DNA from: Maribacter sp. 4G9
Lineage (GTDB): Bacteria > Bacteroidota > Bacteroidia > Flavobacteriales > Flavobacteriaceae
NCBI RefSeq assembly: GCF_002742265.1
Contig: NZ_MDGL01000035.1
Span: 175,485-239,484 of the forward strand
Length of the DNA stretch: 64,000 nt
Reading direction: 5' to 3'
The notes below the pieces were generated by a model that was not told the DNA's origin, did not search any database, and saw only the letters and a list, made by a program, of their open reading frames with translations. The position numbers and the translations under genes are program-made. Position 1 is the stretch's first letter; the number at the start of each line of letters is the position of its first letter. Positions 18,772 through 25,950 of this stretch are shown piece after piece.

Positions 18772-19565
18772 TATATATCAAAATCCGCGCCCGTAATATT
18801 TTCCAATGCCATGACCGCGGCCACAAAATCCGAGCGTTGTAGTTCGTAATTCATGGATGCCTGGTTCATCATCTGCTGTAAACGGGTGTACTCCGTAACC
18901 GAAATGACCCCGTTGGTAAAGTCTTTTTCCGCCCTTAGAGACTGTACCCTAAAAGTGTCCACAATTGCATTGGCCAAAAAGAACATGCGATGAACTTTCA
19001 ACAGATCGTTATAAAGTATGGTGACCTGTTGTTCCAGTTCCATTTCTGCCACTTCGGTTTCATAGCGTGCTTTTTCAGCCTCGCCTTTGGCACTTAAGAT
19101 TTTTGCCCTTCTGTTGATGATGGCCGATAGGGGTAAACGAACCGATACACCAAGCTGATACCTGCTCTGTTCCGTAGAGAACAAAGCCTGACTTTGGGGA
19201 TCACCCGCAATTTGGGAATTGCTCAGGTTGTCAAAAATGCCGTAGTTGTATCCGGCCTCCAGATTGATATACTGTAACCAGGCACGTTGTTCAAAGGAAA
19301 CAACGCCATCCCTATATTGCTGTTCGTTGAGAGTTACCTTTAAAAAAGGGGAATGCTCCTTGGCCATCACGACCAAAGAATCCAAAGGTGGCAGTTTTTT
19401 GCTGATATCGTTGACCTCAAGACCATTGGCAATGAAGTCGTTGATATCCTGGGCCATTGCCATCCTCGCGATCAATAAAAACATATAGGGAAGGGTACGG
19501 CGCAGAAACTGCGCGGTACACTTCCTATCAAAATCAGCAATTATATTATTATAGGGTATTTTCAA
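18771..19565 (-). CDS. TolC-like outer membrane protein, single OEP domain
   Basis: A 264-residue protein with a signal peptide ending AMAQ and helical/beta-strand pattern of one OEP repeat (SPFLKVTLNEQQYRDGVV..., then YQLGVSVRLPLSAI and a closing coiled coil). TolC-family channels normally carry two OEP repeats in about 420-450 residues, so this is half-size. It fills the operon place of the missing Wza-type export lipoprotein, next to the Wzc-like gene. The start is unsure: TTG at 19565 overlaps the upstream gene by 17 nt, and the first ATG (19484) would cut the signal peptide short. Confidence 0.75.
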   Translation of the reverse strand: MKIPYNNIIADFDRKCTAQFLRRTLPYMFLLIARMAMAQDINDFIANGLEVNDISKKLPPLDSLVVMAKEHSPFLKVTLNEQQYRDGVVSFEQRAWLQYINLEAGYNYGIFDNLSNSQIAGDPQSQALFSTEQSRYQLGVSVRLPLSAIINRRAKILSAKGEAEKARYETEVAEMELEQQVTILYNDLLKVHRMFFLANAIVDTFRVQSLRAEKDFTNGVISVTEYTRLQQMMNQASMNYELQRSDFVAAVMALENITGADFDI

Positions 19566-20391
19566 TTTCCAACGCTTTTAGAGTGGTCTTTACTGTTTCG
19601 TCTTGGGGGTAAAATCTATCGTTACAAAATGGAAAGGGCCTACCCGGTTCCCTGGCCGGTGGTAAGGCCGTGTGGACCGATATGGGTACATATTTGAATT
19701 TTCCGGAGTTGTTCAGGGCGATGGCTACCATACCATCATCGCAACCGGATACTACTTTTAAATCTGTATTGTAGCCAAATTTTAGCATTGCTTCCCTTCG
19801 ATACGCCATGGCCACCGCACGTATATGCTTTATCCGTGAGGAAAATCCAAGGGACAGTTTGGTCCTGAAATAGTGCACTTTTGCCCAATTCCTTAGCCGC
19901 ATCTTCAAAGGGAGCTGGAAATCCTGTTGGTAGCTTTGTGATATGGAATAGCACAGTACCAACTTGGGATCTTTGTAAAAGGGCAATACCATCTTGTCAA
20001 TATAATATGGATCATAAATACTATCCGGGTCCATGGTACAGACAATTTCTCCCTTCGCTTCCTCCAAACCCTTTTGTCTAGAATGCGTTATTCCCTGATT
20101 TTCTTCGTGGACTACCTTGGCCCCCACCATTTTCAAAATGTCCTTTGTGGCCACATCCGCATTGTTATCTATAAAAATGACCTCGTACGGCAAAATGGTC
20201 TTTAGGTTGGAAAGGGAAAACATATGGGCCAATATGGTTTCCTTGGCCCTAAAAACCGGTATCAAAAGACTGGCCATGGGTTGCTCCACCTTGCCCAAAA
20301 GCTCAAAGTAGCGGGTAATGTGATTCAAATCCGCTGGGGAAAGATCTTCTGGAAGCTTTCCAAAATATTTTTTATAATCCGTAACGTTCAT
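19549..20391 (-). CDS. GT2 family glycosyltransferase
   Basis: A 280-residue GT-A protein with an extra N-terminal 35 residues before ASLLIPVFRAKE. Motifs are EVIFIDNNADV, NQGITHSRQKGL, TMDPDSIYDPYY (DxD-type) and VSGCDDGMVA. It has no clear membrane segment. The last codons overlap the start region of the TolC-like gene. A role in the EPS repeat unit is inferred from position. Confidence 0.86.
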   Translation of the reverse strand: MNVTDYKKYFGKLPEDLSPADLNHITRYFELLGKVEQPMASLLIPVFRAKETILAHMFSLSNLKTILPYEVIFIDNNADVATKDILKMVGAKVVHEENQGITHSRQKGLEEAKGEIVCTMDPDSIYDPYYIDKMVLPFYKDPKLVLCYSISQSYQQDFQLPLKMRLRNWAKVHYFRTKLSLGFSSRIKHIRAVAMAYRREAMLKFGYNTDLKVVSGCDDGMVAIALNNSGKFKYVPISVHTALPPAREPGRPFPFCNDRFYPQDETVKTTLKALEIENTL

Positions 20392-20405
20392 GGGAATGAC
20401 GGTTT

Positions 20406-20708
20406 TTAAACCCTATCCGTACTAAGAATATAGTCCGTTTTGGTGGCATGCATGATTTTTGAGATATTGGGATTATGCCGACCGATAATGTGTATCACCT
20501 TGTTATCACCGGCCACTTCCCTATAAAAACGCTCAAAGAAGTGTGCAGCGGAAGAATCCATTTCCGTTACCCTTTCGATACTTACAAAAAGGCTTTCGGT
20601 TTTCTCCAAAACAACTTGAAAGTAGGTTCTTAAAATGCCCAGATTTTGGGAAGTTACGCGACCGCTTATTTCAAAAAGTCCGTTTTTGTCTTCTATTCGT
20701 AATGCCAT
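20406..20708 (-). CDS. STAS-domain protein
   Basis: A 100-residue single-domain protein with the anti-sigma-antagonist layout: FEISGRVTSQNLGILRTYF, then the SIERVTEMDSSAAHFFERFY segment that contains the conserved Asp-Ser where SpoIIAA-type proteins are phosphorylated, then KVIHIIGRHNPNISKIM. It lies between the sugar transferase and a glycosyltransferase in the EPS operon. It may act as a phospho-switch on an EPS enzyme or on the signalling genes next to it; no partner kinase of the RsbW type is visible in the window. Confidence 0.72.
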   Translation of the reverse strand: MALRIEDKNGLFEISGRVTSQNLGILRTYFQVVLEKTESLFVSIERVTEMDSSAAHFFERFYREVAGDNKVIHIIGRHNPNISKIMHATKTDYILSTDRV

Positions 20709-20784
20709 GGTTCTTTATTTTTGATTCATTTTGTTTGATTCCCATTTTTTGTAATAGGAAGTAAGCTTGTGGTCCGTTAATTAT

Positions 20785-22008
20785 TTACACGTTTTCCTTT
20801 TGGAATACGGCCCTGAACGTTCTAAGTATGATCCACATATCATACAAGAATGCGCGCTTGCTATTGGCATATTCTACGTACTTAACATCCAGTTGTTTTC
20901 GTTCCTCCGGGGACATTTTAGAAGTTCTTCCCCGGGCCTCTACTTGCCATAGACCTGTAATTCCCGCTGGGCCATTGAAACGTTCCGTCCATTCGTCCGT
21001 AGTCAACATTTCTGCTTCGTACAGGGGCAAAGGCCTATTCCCAACAATGGACATATCGCCCTTGAGTACATTGATCAATTGGGGAAGTTCATCGATACTC
21101 AATTTCCTGATAACCTTTCCTACTTTGGTAATTCTGGGATCGTTATCGAACTTGACAAAAGCACTTTCCGTTTCCTTTCTTTTCTTCTCGTTAAAGGCAA
21201 GCTCTTCTATTTCAGTATCATCGCCATAAAGCTTGATGCCGTTGGAAAGGGTAATTTCCTCCAAGTAGGCATCTTCGCCCTTTGCATCCTCGTGTACATA
21301 TTGGTTTAGGTGCTGGAATTCCTTCAAGCGCTTATCGGCATCCGGATACATAGACCTCAATTTTAGGAAATTGAAAATTCGATATCCTGTTCCCACCCGT
21401 TTTGAAATGTAGTATACCCTTCCTTTGGATTCCAACCGTATGGCCAAAATGACCAAAAGAAGAAATGGGGCCGCGATCAAGAGTACACCTCCGGCCAATA
21501 CGATATCAAAACTGCGTTTCCAAAAGCCTATTTTATATCTTTTGGAGCTTTTATTGGTGGATATTTTATTTTGTAACAGATTTGACTTTAATTCCCTCAG
21601 GAAAGAAACCCTTTCCAAAATCTGTTGCATACCCACGGGATAGACGAAAAAATCATCGAAGCCATGTTCTATGGCCAACTGTTTTTCCTTTTTGCCCAGT
21701 GCCCTACCCAAAAGGATAAAGGGTATTTTCTGTTCAGGATCAAAAGTATCCGTAACGTATTCCTTAAAGGCGACCATACCATCGTCGTACAATCCAAAAT
21801 CACAAAGAATGGCATCTAAGGCGTTATGGGAAAGGTTCCACTTTTTGTCCTTGTAGCTCCCTTGGCCATGGATCCACTTTATGGCCTTTTCAACATTATC
21901 TACCATATGTATGGAGGTACTTTCTTCCTTCTTATGGATTTCCTTCATCAACACCTCATAACTTCCTATGTATAGTAAAACCGTAGTCTTTTCCGTAGTC
22001 ACCTCCAT
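20785..22008 (-). CDS. pseudo-receiver fused to polyprenyl sugar-phosphate transferase
   Basis: Residues 8-140 have a receiver-like fold pattern: an aspartate at position 70 (ILCDFGLYDDG) and HGFDDFFVYPVGM aligned with the DYMVKPF loop of true receivers, but with Tyr123 in place of the conserved lysine and no N-terminal acid pocket. From residue 160 it is a bacterial sugar transferase: membrane segment 168-192, RVGTGYRIFNFLKLRSM, KVGKVIRKLSIDELPQL, MSIVGNRPLPL and GITGLWQVEARG. About 55 residues are inserted between the RSM and DPRIT motifs. It should transfer the first sugar-phosphate to undecaprenyl phosphate and start EPS synthesis. It begins 2 nt after the response regulator gene. Confidence 0.9.
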   Translation of the reverse strand: MEVTTEKTTVLLYIGSYEVLMKEIHKKEESTSIHMVDNVEKAIKWIHGQGSYKDKKWNLSHNALDAILCDFGLYDDGMVAFKEYVTDTFDPEQKIPFILLGRALGKKEKQLAIEHGFDDFFVYPVGMQQILERVSFLRELKSNLLQNKISTNKSSKRYKIGFWKRSFDIVLAGGVLLIAAPFLLLVILAIRLESKGRVYYISKRVGTGYRIFNFLKLRSMYPDADKRLKEFQHLNQYVHEDAKGEDAYLEEITLSNGIKLYGDDTEIEELAFNEKKRKETESAFVKFDNDPRITKVGKVIRKLSIDELPQLINVLKGDMSIVGNRPLPLYEAEMLTTDEWTERFNGPAGITGLWQVEARGRTSKMSPEERKQLDVKYVEYANSKRAFLYDMWIILRTFRAVFQKENV

Positions 22009-22010
22009 TC

Positions 22011-22373
22011 TTACTGCATTATGAGTTTGTCCACACGTATCAACAATTCCTCGGGATTAAAAGGTTTTACCATATAATCCTGAGCGCCCAGTTTAAGGCA
22101 TTTTATTCTATCGGCACTGCTTTCACGACAACTGAGCACGATGATAGGAATGTCTGAAAATAACCCTGAGCCCTTTACCTTTTCAATAAACACGAAACCA
22201 TCCATTTCTGGCATCTCCAGGTCCGTAATAATAAGGTCCGGCAAATTTCCCTTTTGCAACCAGGTAAGGGCTTCCAATCCATTTTCTTTGGTGGTAACTT
22301 GGTAGGATTGCCCCAAGAATTGTGCTACAAGCTCACTTAGAGACTGCTTGTCGTCTATGACTAAAATTTCCAT
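22011..22373 (-). CDS. single-domain response regulator
   Basis: A 120-residue stand-alone receiver with all catalytic positions intact: Asp7-Asp8, phosphoacceptor Asp51 in ITDLEMPEMDG, Ser81 and Lys103 in DYMVKPF. There is no output domain, so it must act by protein contact. It is first gene of the EPS operon and directly precedes the sugar transferase with the pseudo-receiver, which suggests that this enzyme or the STAS protein is its target. Confidence 0.93.
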   Translation of the reverse strand: MEILVIDDKQSLSELVAQFLGQSYQVTTKENGLEALTWLQKGNLPDLIITDLEMPEMDGFVFIEKVKGSGLFSDIPIIVLSCRESSADRIKCLKLGAQDYMVKPFNPEELLIRVDKLIMQ

Positions 22374-22404
22374 AACATTACATTTGTAGGTTTATTAAAT
22401 AACG

Positions 22405-22424
22405 AAATGTAGGATTTATATTAC
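22405..22424 (+). promoter_or_regulatory. possible third copy of the EPS-shared element, reversed
   Basis: AAATGTAGGAT followed by TTATATTAC closely matches the core of the rfbB element (AAATGTAGGAT then TATATTTAC) but lies on the plus strand, so it faces away from the response-regulator gene. It may be an operator that works in both orientations, or a chance match in AT-rich DNA. Confidence 0.3.
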
Positions 22425-22555
22425 CTTTTAATTTTGGATTTGTTGTAAACCCATGGCATATAGTTGCCATTACCTATAAAGTAGTTGACAGTATTTTCCT
22501 ACTTATGCGATTCGAATCGATTTTTGAAGGTTATCCCGTCTCAAGAGGAATAGAG

Positions 22556-22582
22556 AAAAAGCCGATACGCATATCGGCTTTT
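22556..22582. terminator. bidirectional Rho-independent terminator
   Basis: GCCGATA and TATCGGC form a perfect 7-bp stem around the loop CGCA, extended by AAAA on the left pairing with TTTT on the right. U-rich tails result on both strands. It lies 37 nt beyond the stop of the 45-codon minus-strand gene at 22619-22756 and so fits as its terminator. Confidence 0.75.
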
Positions 22583-22618
22583 AAAGACTCGGGGGAAACT
22601 ACCTGTTGTAGTTTTCTT

Positions 22619-22756
22619 TTAAGGGGCTACGGGCGTTCTTGTACTAACGATTATTTCCTTTCCGTTGATGACCACATCACAGATCTGATATATTTTTAGC
22701 GTTTTTGAGACTTCCAAATAGCCAAGGGATTTTCTAATTTTATTGCCTTTTTTCAT
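22619..22756 (-). CDS. small basic protein, 45 residues, unknown
   Basis: ATG at 22756, stop TAA at 22619, beginning MKKGNKIRKSLGYLEVSK and containing ICDVVINGKEIIVST; it is basic at the N terminus with a short beta-like tail. I do not recognise a family. Support comes from the setting: an exact TAnnTTTG element (TACATTTG, 22788 down to 22781) 25 nt before the ATG and a perfect terminator hairpin shortly after the stop, in a gap between two well-defined genes. It would be a monocistronic transcript of about 220 nt; a short regulatory RNA is the alternative. Confidence 0.5.
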   Translation of the reverse strand: MKKGNKIRKSLGYLEVSKTLKIYQICDVVINGKEIIVSTRTPVAP

Positions 22757-22780
22757 TATAGTAGTGGTTTGATTTGACAA

Positions 22781-22788
22781 CAAATGTA
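22781..22788 (-). promoter_or_regulatory. -7 element TACATTTG of the small gene
   Basis: Exact match to TAnnTTTG on the minus strand, 25 nt before the ATG of the 45-codon gene. No clear -33 TTG is present. Confidence 0.45.
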
Positions 22789-22925
22789 GCACCCGTTCCC
22801 AGTTTTATGGGGCCGTTAAGGATGAATGGTCTAAATACTGTAGATGAATGGGAATAAACTATGGATAAATAAAAGTTCCGTGCCAAAATTGCGATATGGA
22901 ATTCGTCTATCCTATAATAAGTACG

Positions 22926-24701
22926 CTATTCTTTGATGATGTCCATTTTTCGCAATAGGAAGGATGCGTTCATATTTTGACAAATGCCCTTCTTAAAAGT
23001 ATAGTCAAAATAAAGCTCATTATCAACTATCTCTGCATCAAAATAGTAGTTCTTAATTTGGGACAGTTCCTTGGCCACTTCGCACAGGCTTAGATCATGG
23101 GTGGCAATGATGCCCGAAGCACCGGAGGACACCAAACGCTCCACGAATTTTCTGGATCCAATTGCCTTATCCGTACTATTCGTTCCTTTGAGGATTTCAT
23201 CCAAAACGACAAAATAGGTATCCTTCTGTATTTCGTCCACTATAAACTTGAGCCTCTTCAGTTCTGAAAAGAAATAGGAGGCGTCATCCGTCAAGGAATC
23301 TGAGGTGCGCATGCTGGTTATCAGTTTCATAGGACTATACTCCATGGATTCGGCACAAACAGGCAGCCCAATGTTGGCCATTACGATTTGCAAGGAAACG
23401 GTTCTCAAGAAGGTACTTTTTCCCGCCATATTGGCGCCCGTGATGATAAAGAAATCGGTCTTACCTATTTCATAATCGTTCAACACACATTTTTTGGGGT
23501 CCAACAAAGGATGCCCAGCCTGCCGAGATTTTATACAAATCCCGTTTTCCCTTAGAATAGGAAAGGTATATGCAGGATGGTTAAAAACGAAGTTCCCCAT
23601 GCTGTTATAGGCATCGAAAAAAGCAATACAGTTGAACCACCTCCCAACAGACCCGCCATGATCGTCCATCCACTTTTCTACCTTAAAGGCCGTATGCAGT
23701 CCCCTTAGAAATAATCCGTTTCCAAAAATGAGATATAGCAGATTGTTGTTTTGGTCCAAATCTGCCAATAACCCGGCAAACGCTTTCAATACTACCGATG
23801 TCCTCTTGCCATGGCTTCGTATCTCCGATTGCTTTTCAATCAATAGGCCCGCTTTAAATTCTTGGAATTCTATAGCTCGCAACAAGTGGTTGTACTGTTC
23901 AAATAGCGATTGGACTTTTCCCGTGCCGGAAACGAGCTTGGTCATTTTTTTGGTGTATACACCCGTAATGACCAACCCCAACATCAACCAATAGAACAAA
24001 ACCGATGCAGGGAGATATCCCAGAAGTAACAAGACAAAGAACAAGACACTTAGACCGGAAAATACCCAAGGTAACACCCGCATGATTCCAGGAACAAAGG
24101 GTGTATAATTTAAAATCCAATGCAACGCTGTTTGGGTGGTCACCTCCGGACTTGTCAGGGAGGCGGTGGCGGAAAAGTCCTGACGCCAATCGGGAATTTG
24201 GGCCAATTCCTTGAGGGCTTCCTGTTTTCCTACGATACGGTCCGTAGTATTCTCCTTTAAAATGGACGCCAGGAGTTGACCGCCCTCTAAAAGACTGGTC
24301 CTGTTCAAATACTGATAAAAAGAACCTTTTCCAAAAAGGTCTATATCCTGACTGTAAAAATGGGTGTCGTCCCTAAATTCCCATCCGGCCGGGAGGTCTT
24401 TAAAATCCCTATTTAGCACCTTGATTTCGGTTTCGTTAAGGGAAATCAGCTTTTTAAGCTTGTCCCTTTTGTACTGTAAATCTGTATGCCTAGAGACCAA
24501 ATAAAGAAAAATAGCAATGGCTACGACCATCACTACAAGGACCATCCTGGTATTCCCATATAAAAAATAAACACCAACTACCGCAAGCATGAAAACGACC
24601 AAACGGACGGTGCTTGAGGCGAGCAATTTCTTCTTCACCATTTCCAACTGCCCCTGGTACGATTTTATTTCTTCCTGATAAAAAGATAGAGGATCCCTCA
24701 T
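22926..24701 (-). CDS. membrane-anchored MutS-like ATPase
   Basis: A 591-residue protein with four predicted membrane segments (two at about 28-68, two at about 205-250) and a C-terminal MutS ATPase: Walker A GANMAGKST near residue 420, SMRTSDSLTDDASYF (the MutS signature after Walker A), Walker B FVVLDEILKGTNS and the ATHDLSL switch. It lacks the mismatch-binding domain I and the Smr nuclease, so ordinary mismatch repair is unlikely. It belongs to the little-studied MutS-related proteins with membrane anchors in Bacteroidota. An exact TAnnTTTG lies 27 nt upstream, so it has its own promoter. Confidence 0.88.
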   Translation of the reverse strand: MRDPLSFYQEEIKSYQGQLEMVKKKLLASSTVRLVVFMLAVVGVYFLYGNTRMVLVVMVVAIAIFLYLVSRHTDLQYKRDKLKKLISLNETEIKVLNRDFKDLPAGWEFRDDTHFYSQDIDLFGKGSFYQYLNRTSLLEGGQLLASILKENTTDRIVGKQEALKELAQIPDWRQDFSATASLTSPEVTTQTALHWILNYTPFVPGIMRVLPWVFSGLSVLFFVLLLLGYLPASVLFYWLMLGLVITGVYTKKMTKLVSGTGKVQSLFEQYNHLLRAIEFQEFKAGLLIEKQSEIRSHGKRTSVVLKAFAGLLADLDQNNNLLYLIFGNGLFLRGLHTAFKVEKWMDDHGGSVGRWFNCIAFFDAYNSMGNFVFNHPAYTFPILRENGICIKSRQAGHPLLDPKKCVLNDYEIGKTDFFIITGANMAGKSTFLRTVSLQIVMANIGLPVCAESMEYSPMKLITSMRTSDSLTDDASYFFSELKRLKFIVDEIQKDTYFVVLDEILKGTNSTDKAIGSRKFVERLVSSGASGIIATHDLSLCEVAKELSQIKNYYFDAEIVDNELYFDYTFKKGICQNMNASFLLRKMDIIKE

Positions 24702-24727
24702 GCCATTGCTTACTTCTGGAGTTTCAA

Positions 24728-24735
24728 CAAAAGTA
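24728..24735 (-). promoter_or_regulatory. -7 element TACTTTTG of the MutS-like gene
   Basis: Exact TAnnTTTG on the minus strand in the 39-nt gap between the DinB-like gene and the MutS-like gene, 27 nt before the latter's ATG. The -33 region is weak. Confidence 0.45.
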
Positions 24736-24740
24736 GCGTT

Positions 24741-25214
24741 TCAATTCGTATGCATGGAAACCAGCATGGAAATTTGGCCCAAATGATATATGACATGTTG
24801 TGATATACTGGTTATTATGGGCCCAAACGTATACTTTTTACCAGGCACCCTTTTATGTAAAACCGCCTCATCCTGCAAAGCCAATTTTTCCAGAAGTTGG
24901 GTTTGGCTTTGGCGTAAATCGTTCATTAGGTTTTCCCATTCCTTTTTACTTTCTATATGGATAGGTGTCCAATCCTCATTACTATCTATTATCAAGTCAT
25001 AAGCTGCATCGCCATCCAACTTTTTAACGACAAAAATTCGCCAATTGATAATGTGTTGTACCAAAACCGCTATGGATTTATTTCCATAGACTTGGTCATT
25101 GACTATTTCCCAAGGCACTTGCCCAAGCTTTTCCATTAATGAAACTCCGTACCAAGGTTTCCCATCAAAGCAGGTACAAAGGTTCTGCACGATATGTTCG
25201 AATACCATGGCCAT
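24741..25214 (-). CDS. DinB-family protein
   Basis: A 157-residue four-helix protein of the DinB/YfiT superfamily. The metal-binding histidine pattern is present: LVQHIINW near residue 54 and ISQHVIYHLGQI near residue 140. Members are putative thiol-dependent or metal-dependent enzymes of unclear substrate. It starts 3 nt after the MmcQ-like gene, so the two are co-transcribed. Confidence 0.85.
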   Translation of the reverse strand: MAMVFEHIVQNLCTCFDGKPWYGVSLMEKLGQVPWEIVNDQVYGNKSIAVLVQHIINWRIFVVKKLDGDAAYDLIIDSNEDWTPIHIESKKEWENLMNDLRQSQTQLLEKLALQDEAVLHKRVPGKKYTFGPIITSISQHVIYHLGQISMLVSMHTN

Positions 25215-25217
25215 TAT

Positions 25218-25574
25218 TTAAAGCGAAGCAAACTCCGCCCGAAGCTTTTTTGGGAACTTCGCTACCACCAGATCATAGGAATGGTCCGTAAGCTCCAGTA
25301 ACAGTTGTGGTGGTAAGTTTTCTAGAAAGAGGGTATTCCAATGGATCTTGCTCATATGGTAGCCGGGAATGATCTGGCCGTCATACTGTTCCCTTAATTG
25401 CTCGCCACGATCTGGGTCACACTTAAGGTTCACTTGTGAGGGTACCCGTTCCAAGCCGCACAACGCAAACATTTTTCCCATGACCTTGAAAACGAGGGTC
25501 TTTTCGTCAAAAGGAAATCCTTCCGTTACGCCCTTTTTAGATAAGCAGTATTCCCGAAATCCCTCAATGTTCAT
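25218..25574 (-). CDS. MmcQ/YjbR family DNA-binding-like protein
   Basis: From ATG 25574 (MNIEGFREYCLSKKG) the product is 118 residues, the usual length of the YjbR fold, with FPFDEKTLVFKVMGKMFAL and HMSKIHWNTL conserved. Function in the family is uncertain; some members bind DNA. The frame continues upstream, open, through a 17-copy 7-bp repeat to an ATG at 25715, which would add 47 residues of STINHQP repeats; this is not family sequence and is more likely untranslated leader. Confidence 0.88.
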   Translation of the reverse strand: MNIEGFREYCLSKKGVTEGFPFDEKTLVFKVMGKMFALCGLERVPSQVNLKCDPDRGEQLREQYDGQIIPGYHMSKIHWNTLFLENLPPQLLLELTDHSYDLVVAKFPKKLRAEFASL

Positions 25575-25583
25575 CTTGAATGG

Positions 25584-25702
25584 GTTGATGGTTGATGGTT
25601 GATGGTTGATGGTTGATGGTTGATGGTTGATGGTTGATGGTTGATGGTTGATGGTTGATGGTTGATGGTTGATGGTTGATGGTTGATGGTTGATGGTTGA
25701 TG
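25584..25702. repeat. 17 perfect copies of the heptamer GTTGATG
   Basis: Seventeen uninterrupted 7-bp units (119 bp). On the minus (coding) strand the unit CATCAAC contains no stop in any of the three frames and reads as the same cyclic peptide STINHQP in each. It lies between the promoter and the ATG of the MmcQ-like gene. Perfect copies point to recent slippage, so length variation between cells is expected. Confidence 0.97.
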
Positions 25703-25729
25703 TTAAAATAATCATTCAAAAATAAAAAC

Positions 25730-25737
25730 CAAAGGTA
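25730..25737 (-). promoter_or_regulatory. -7 element TACCTTTG upstream of the heptamer array
   Basis: Exact TAnnTTTG on the minus strand, 16 nt after a TTG (shorter than the usual spacing). A second match, TATTTTTG, lies at 25724-25717. Either would put the whole GTTGATG array into the leader of the MmcQ-DinB transcript. Confidence 0.4.
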
Positions 25738-25902
25738 TTTGGTTCTCCGTTTTCAAAAAGTTCTTAATTGAATACCCTGACCGACTTTGCTAGGCCTTTT
25801 CTGCCGAAGTTATCTGCCGAACCATTACTGAGGTTTCTTGCTTTATTGAACAGATTGCTTGGTCGTAACGTCGCTCAAAGACATAGTTTTTGTCACCTCT
25901 GA

Positions 25903-25937
25903 CTCCTTGCTCCTTGCTCCTTGCTCCTTGCTCCTTG
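25903..25937. repeat. five copies of the heptamer CTCCTTG
   Basis: Five perfect 7-bp units beginning 13 nt beyond the stop of the GNAT gene. Both strands are free of stops within the array. It has the same period as the GTTGATG array 200 bp away but an unrelated sequence. Confidence 0.95.
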
Positions 25938-25950
25938 TTTCTAATAAAAA

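Larger units (their letters stand above)
25575..25950. other. intergenic stretch with two 7-bp repeat arrays
   Basis: The gap between the MmcQ-like gene and the GNAT gene. It holds the GTTGATG array (25584-25702), two TAnnTTTG elements on the minus strand (25737-25730 and 25724-25717), and the CTCCTTG array (25903-25937). The 160 bases between the arrays show no recognisable gene; a short direct repeat CTGCCGAA occurs there twice. Confidence 0.7.

Noticed and set aside
19484..19565. ATG 19484 as the start of the TolC-like gene
   Set aside because: It removes the basic and most of the hydrophobic part of the signal peptide; the TTG at 19565 is more plausible though unusual.
22508..22519. CGATTCGAATCG as a tRNA T-arm
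   Set aside because: The bases recall a T-loop, but no acceptor, D or anticodon arms can be built around it. It is a simple 12-bp palindrome.
22505..22699. 64-residue plus-strand frame
   Set aside because: It runs through the terminator and antisense to the better-supported 45-codon gene, with no family character.
25584..25937. CRISPR array
   Set aside because: The repeats are contiguous 7-bp units without spacers, and no cas gene is present.
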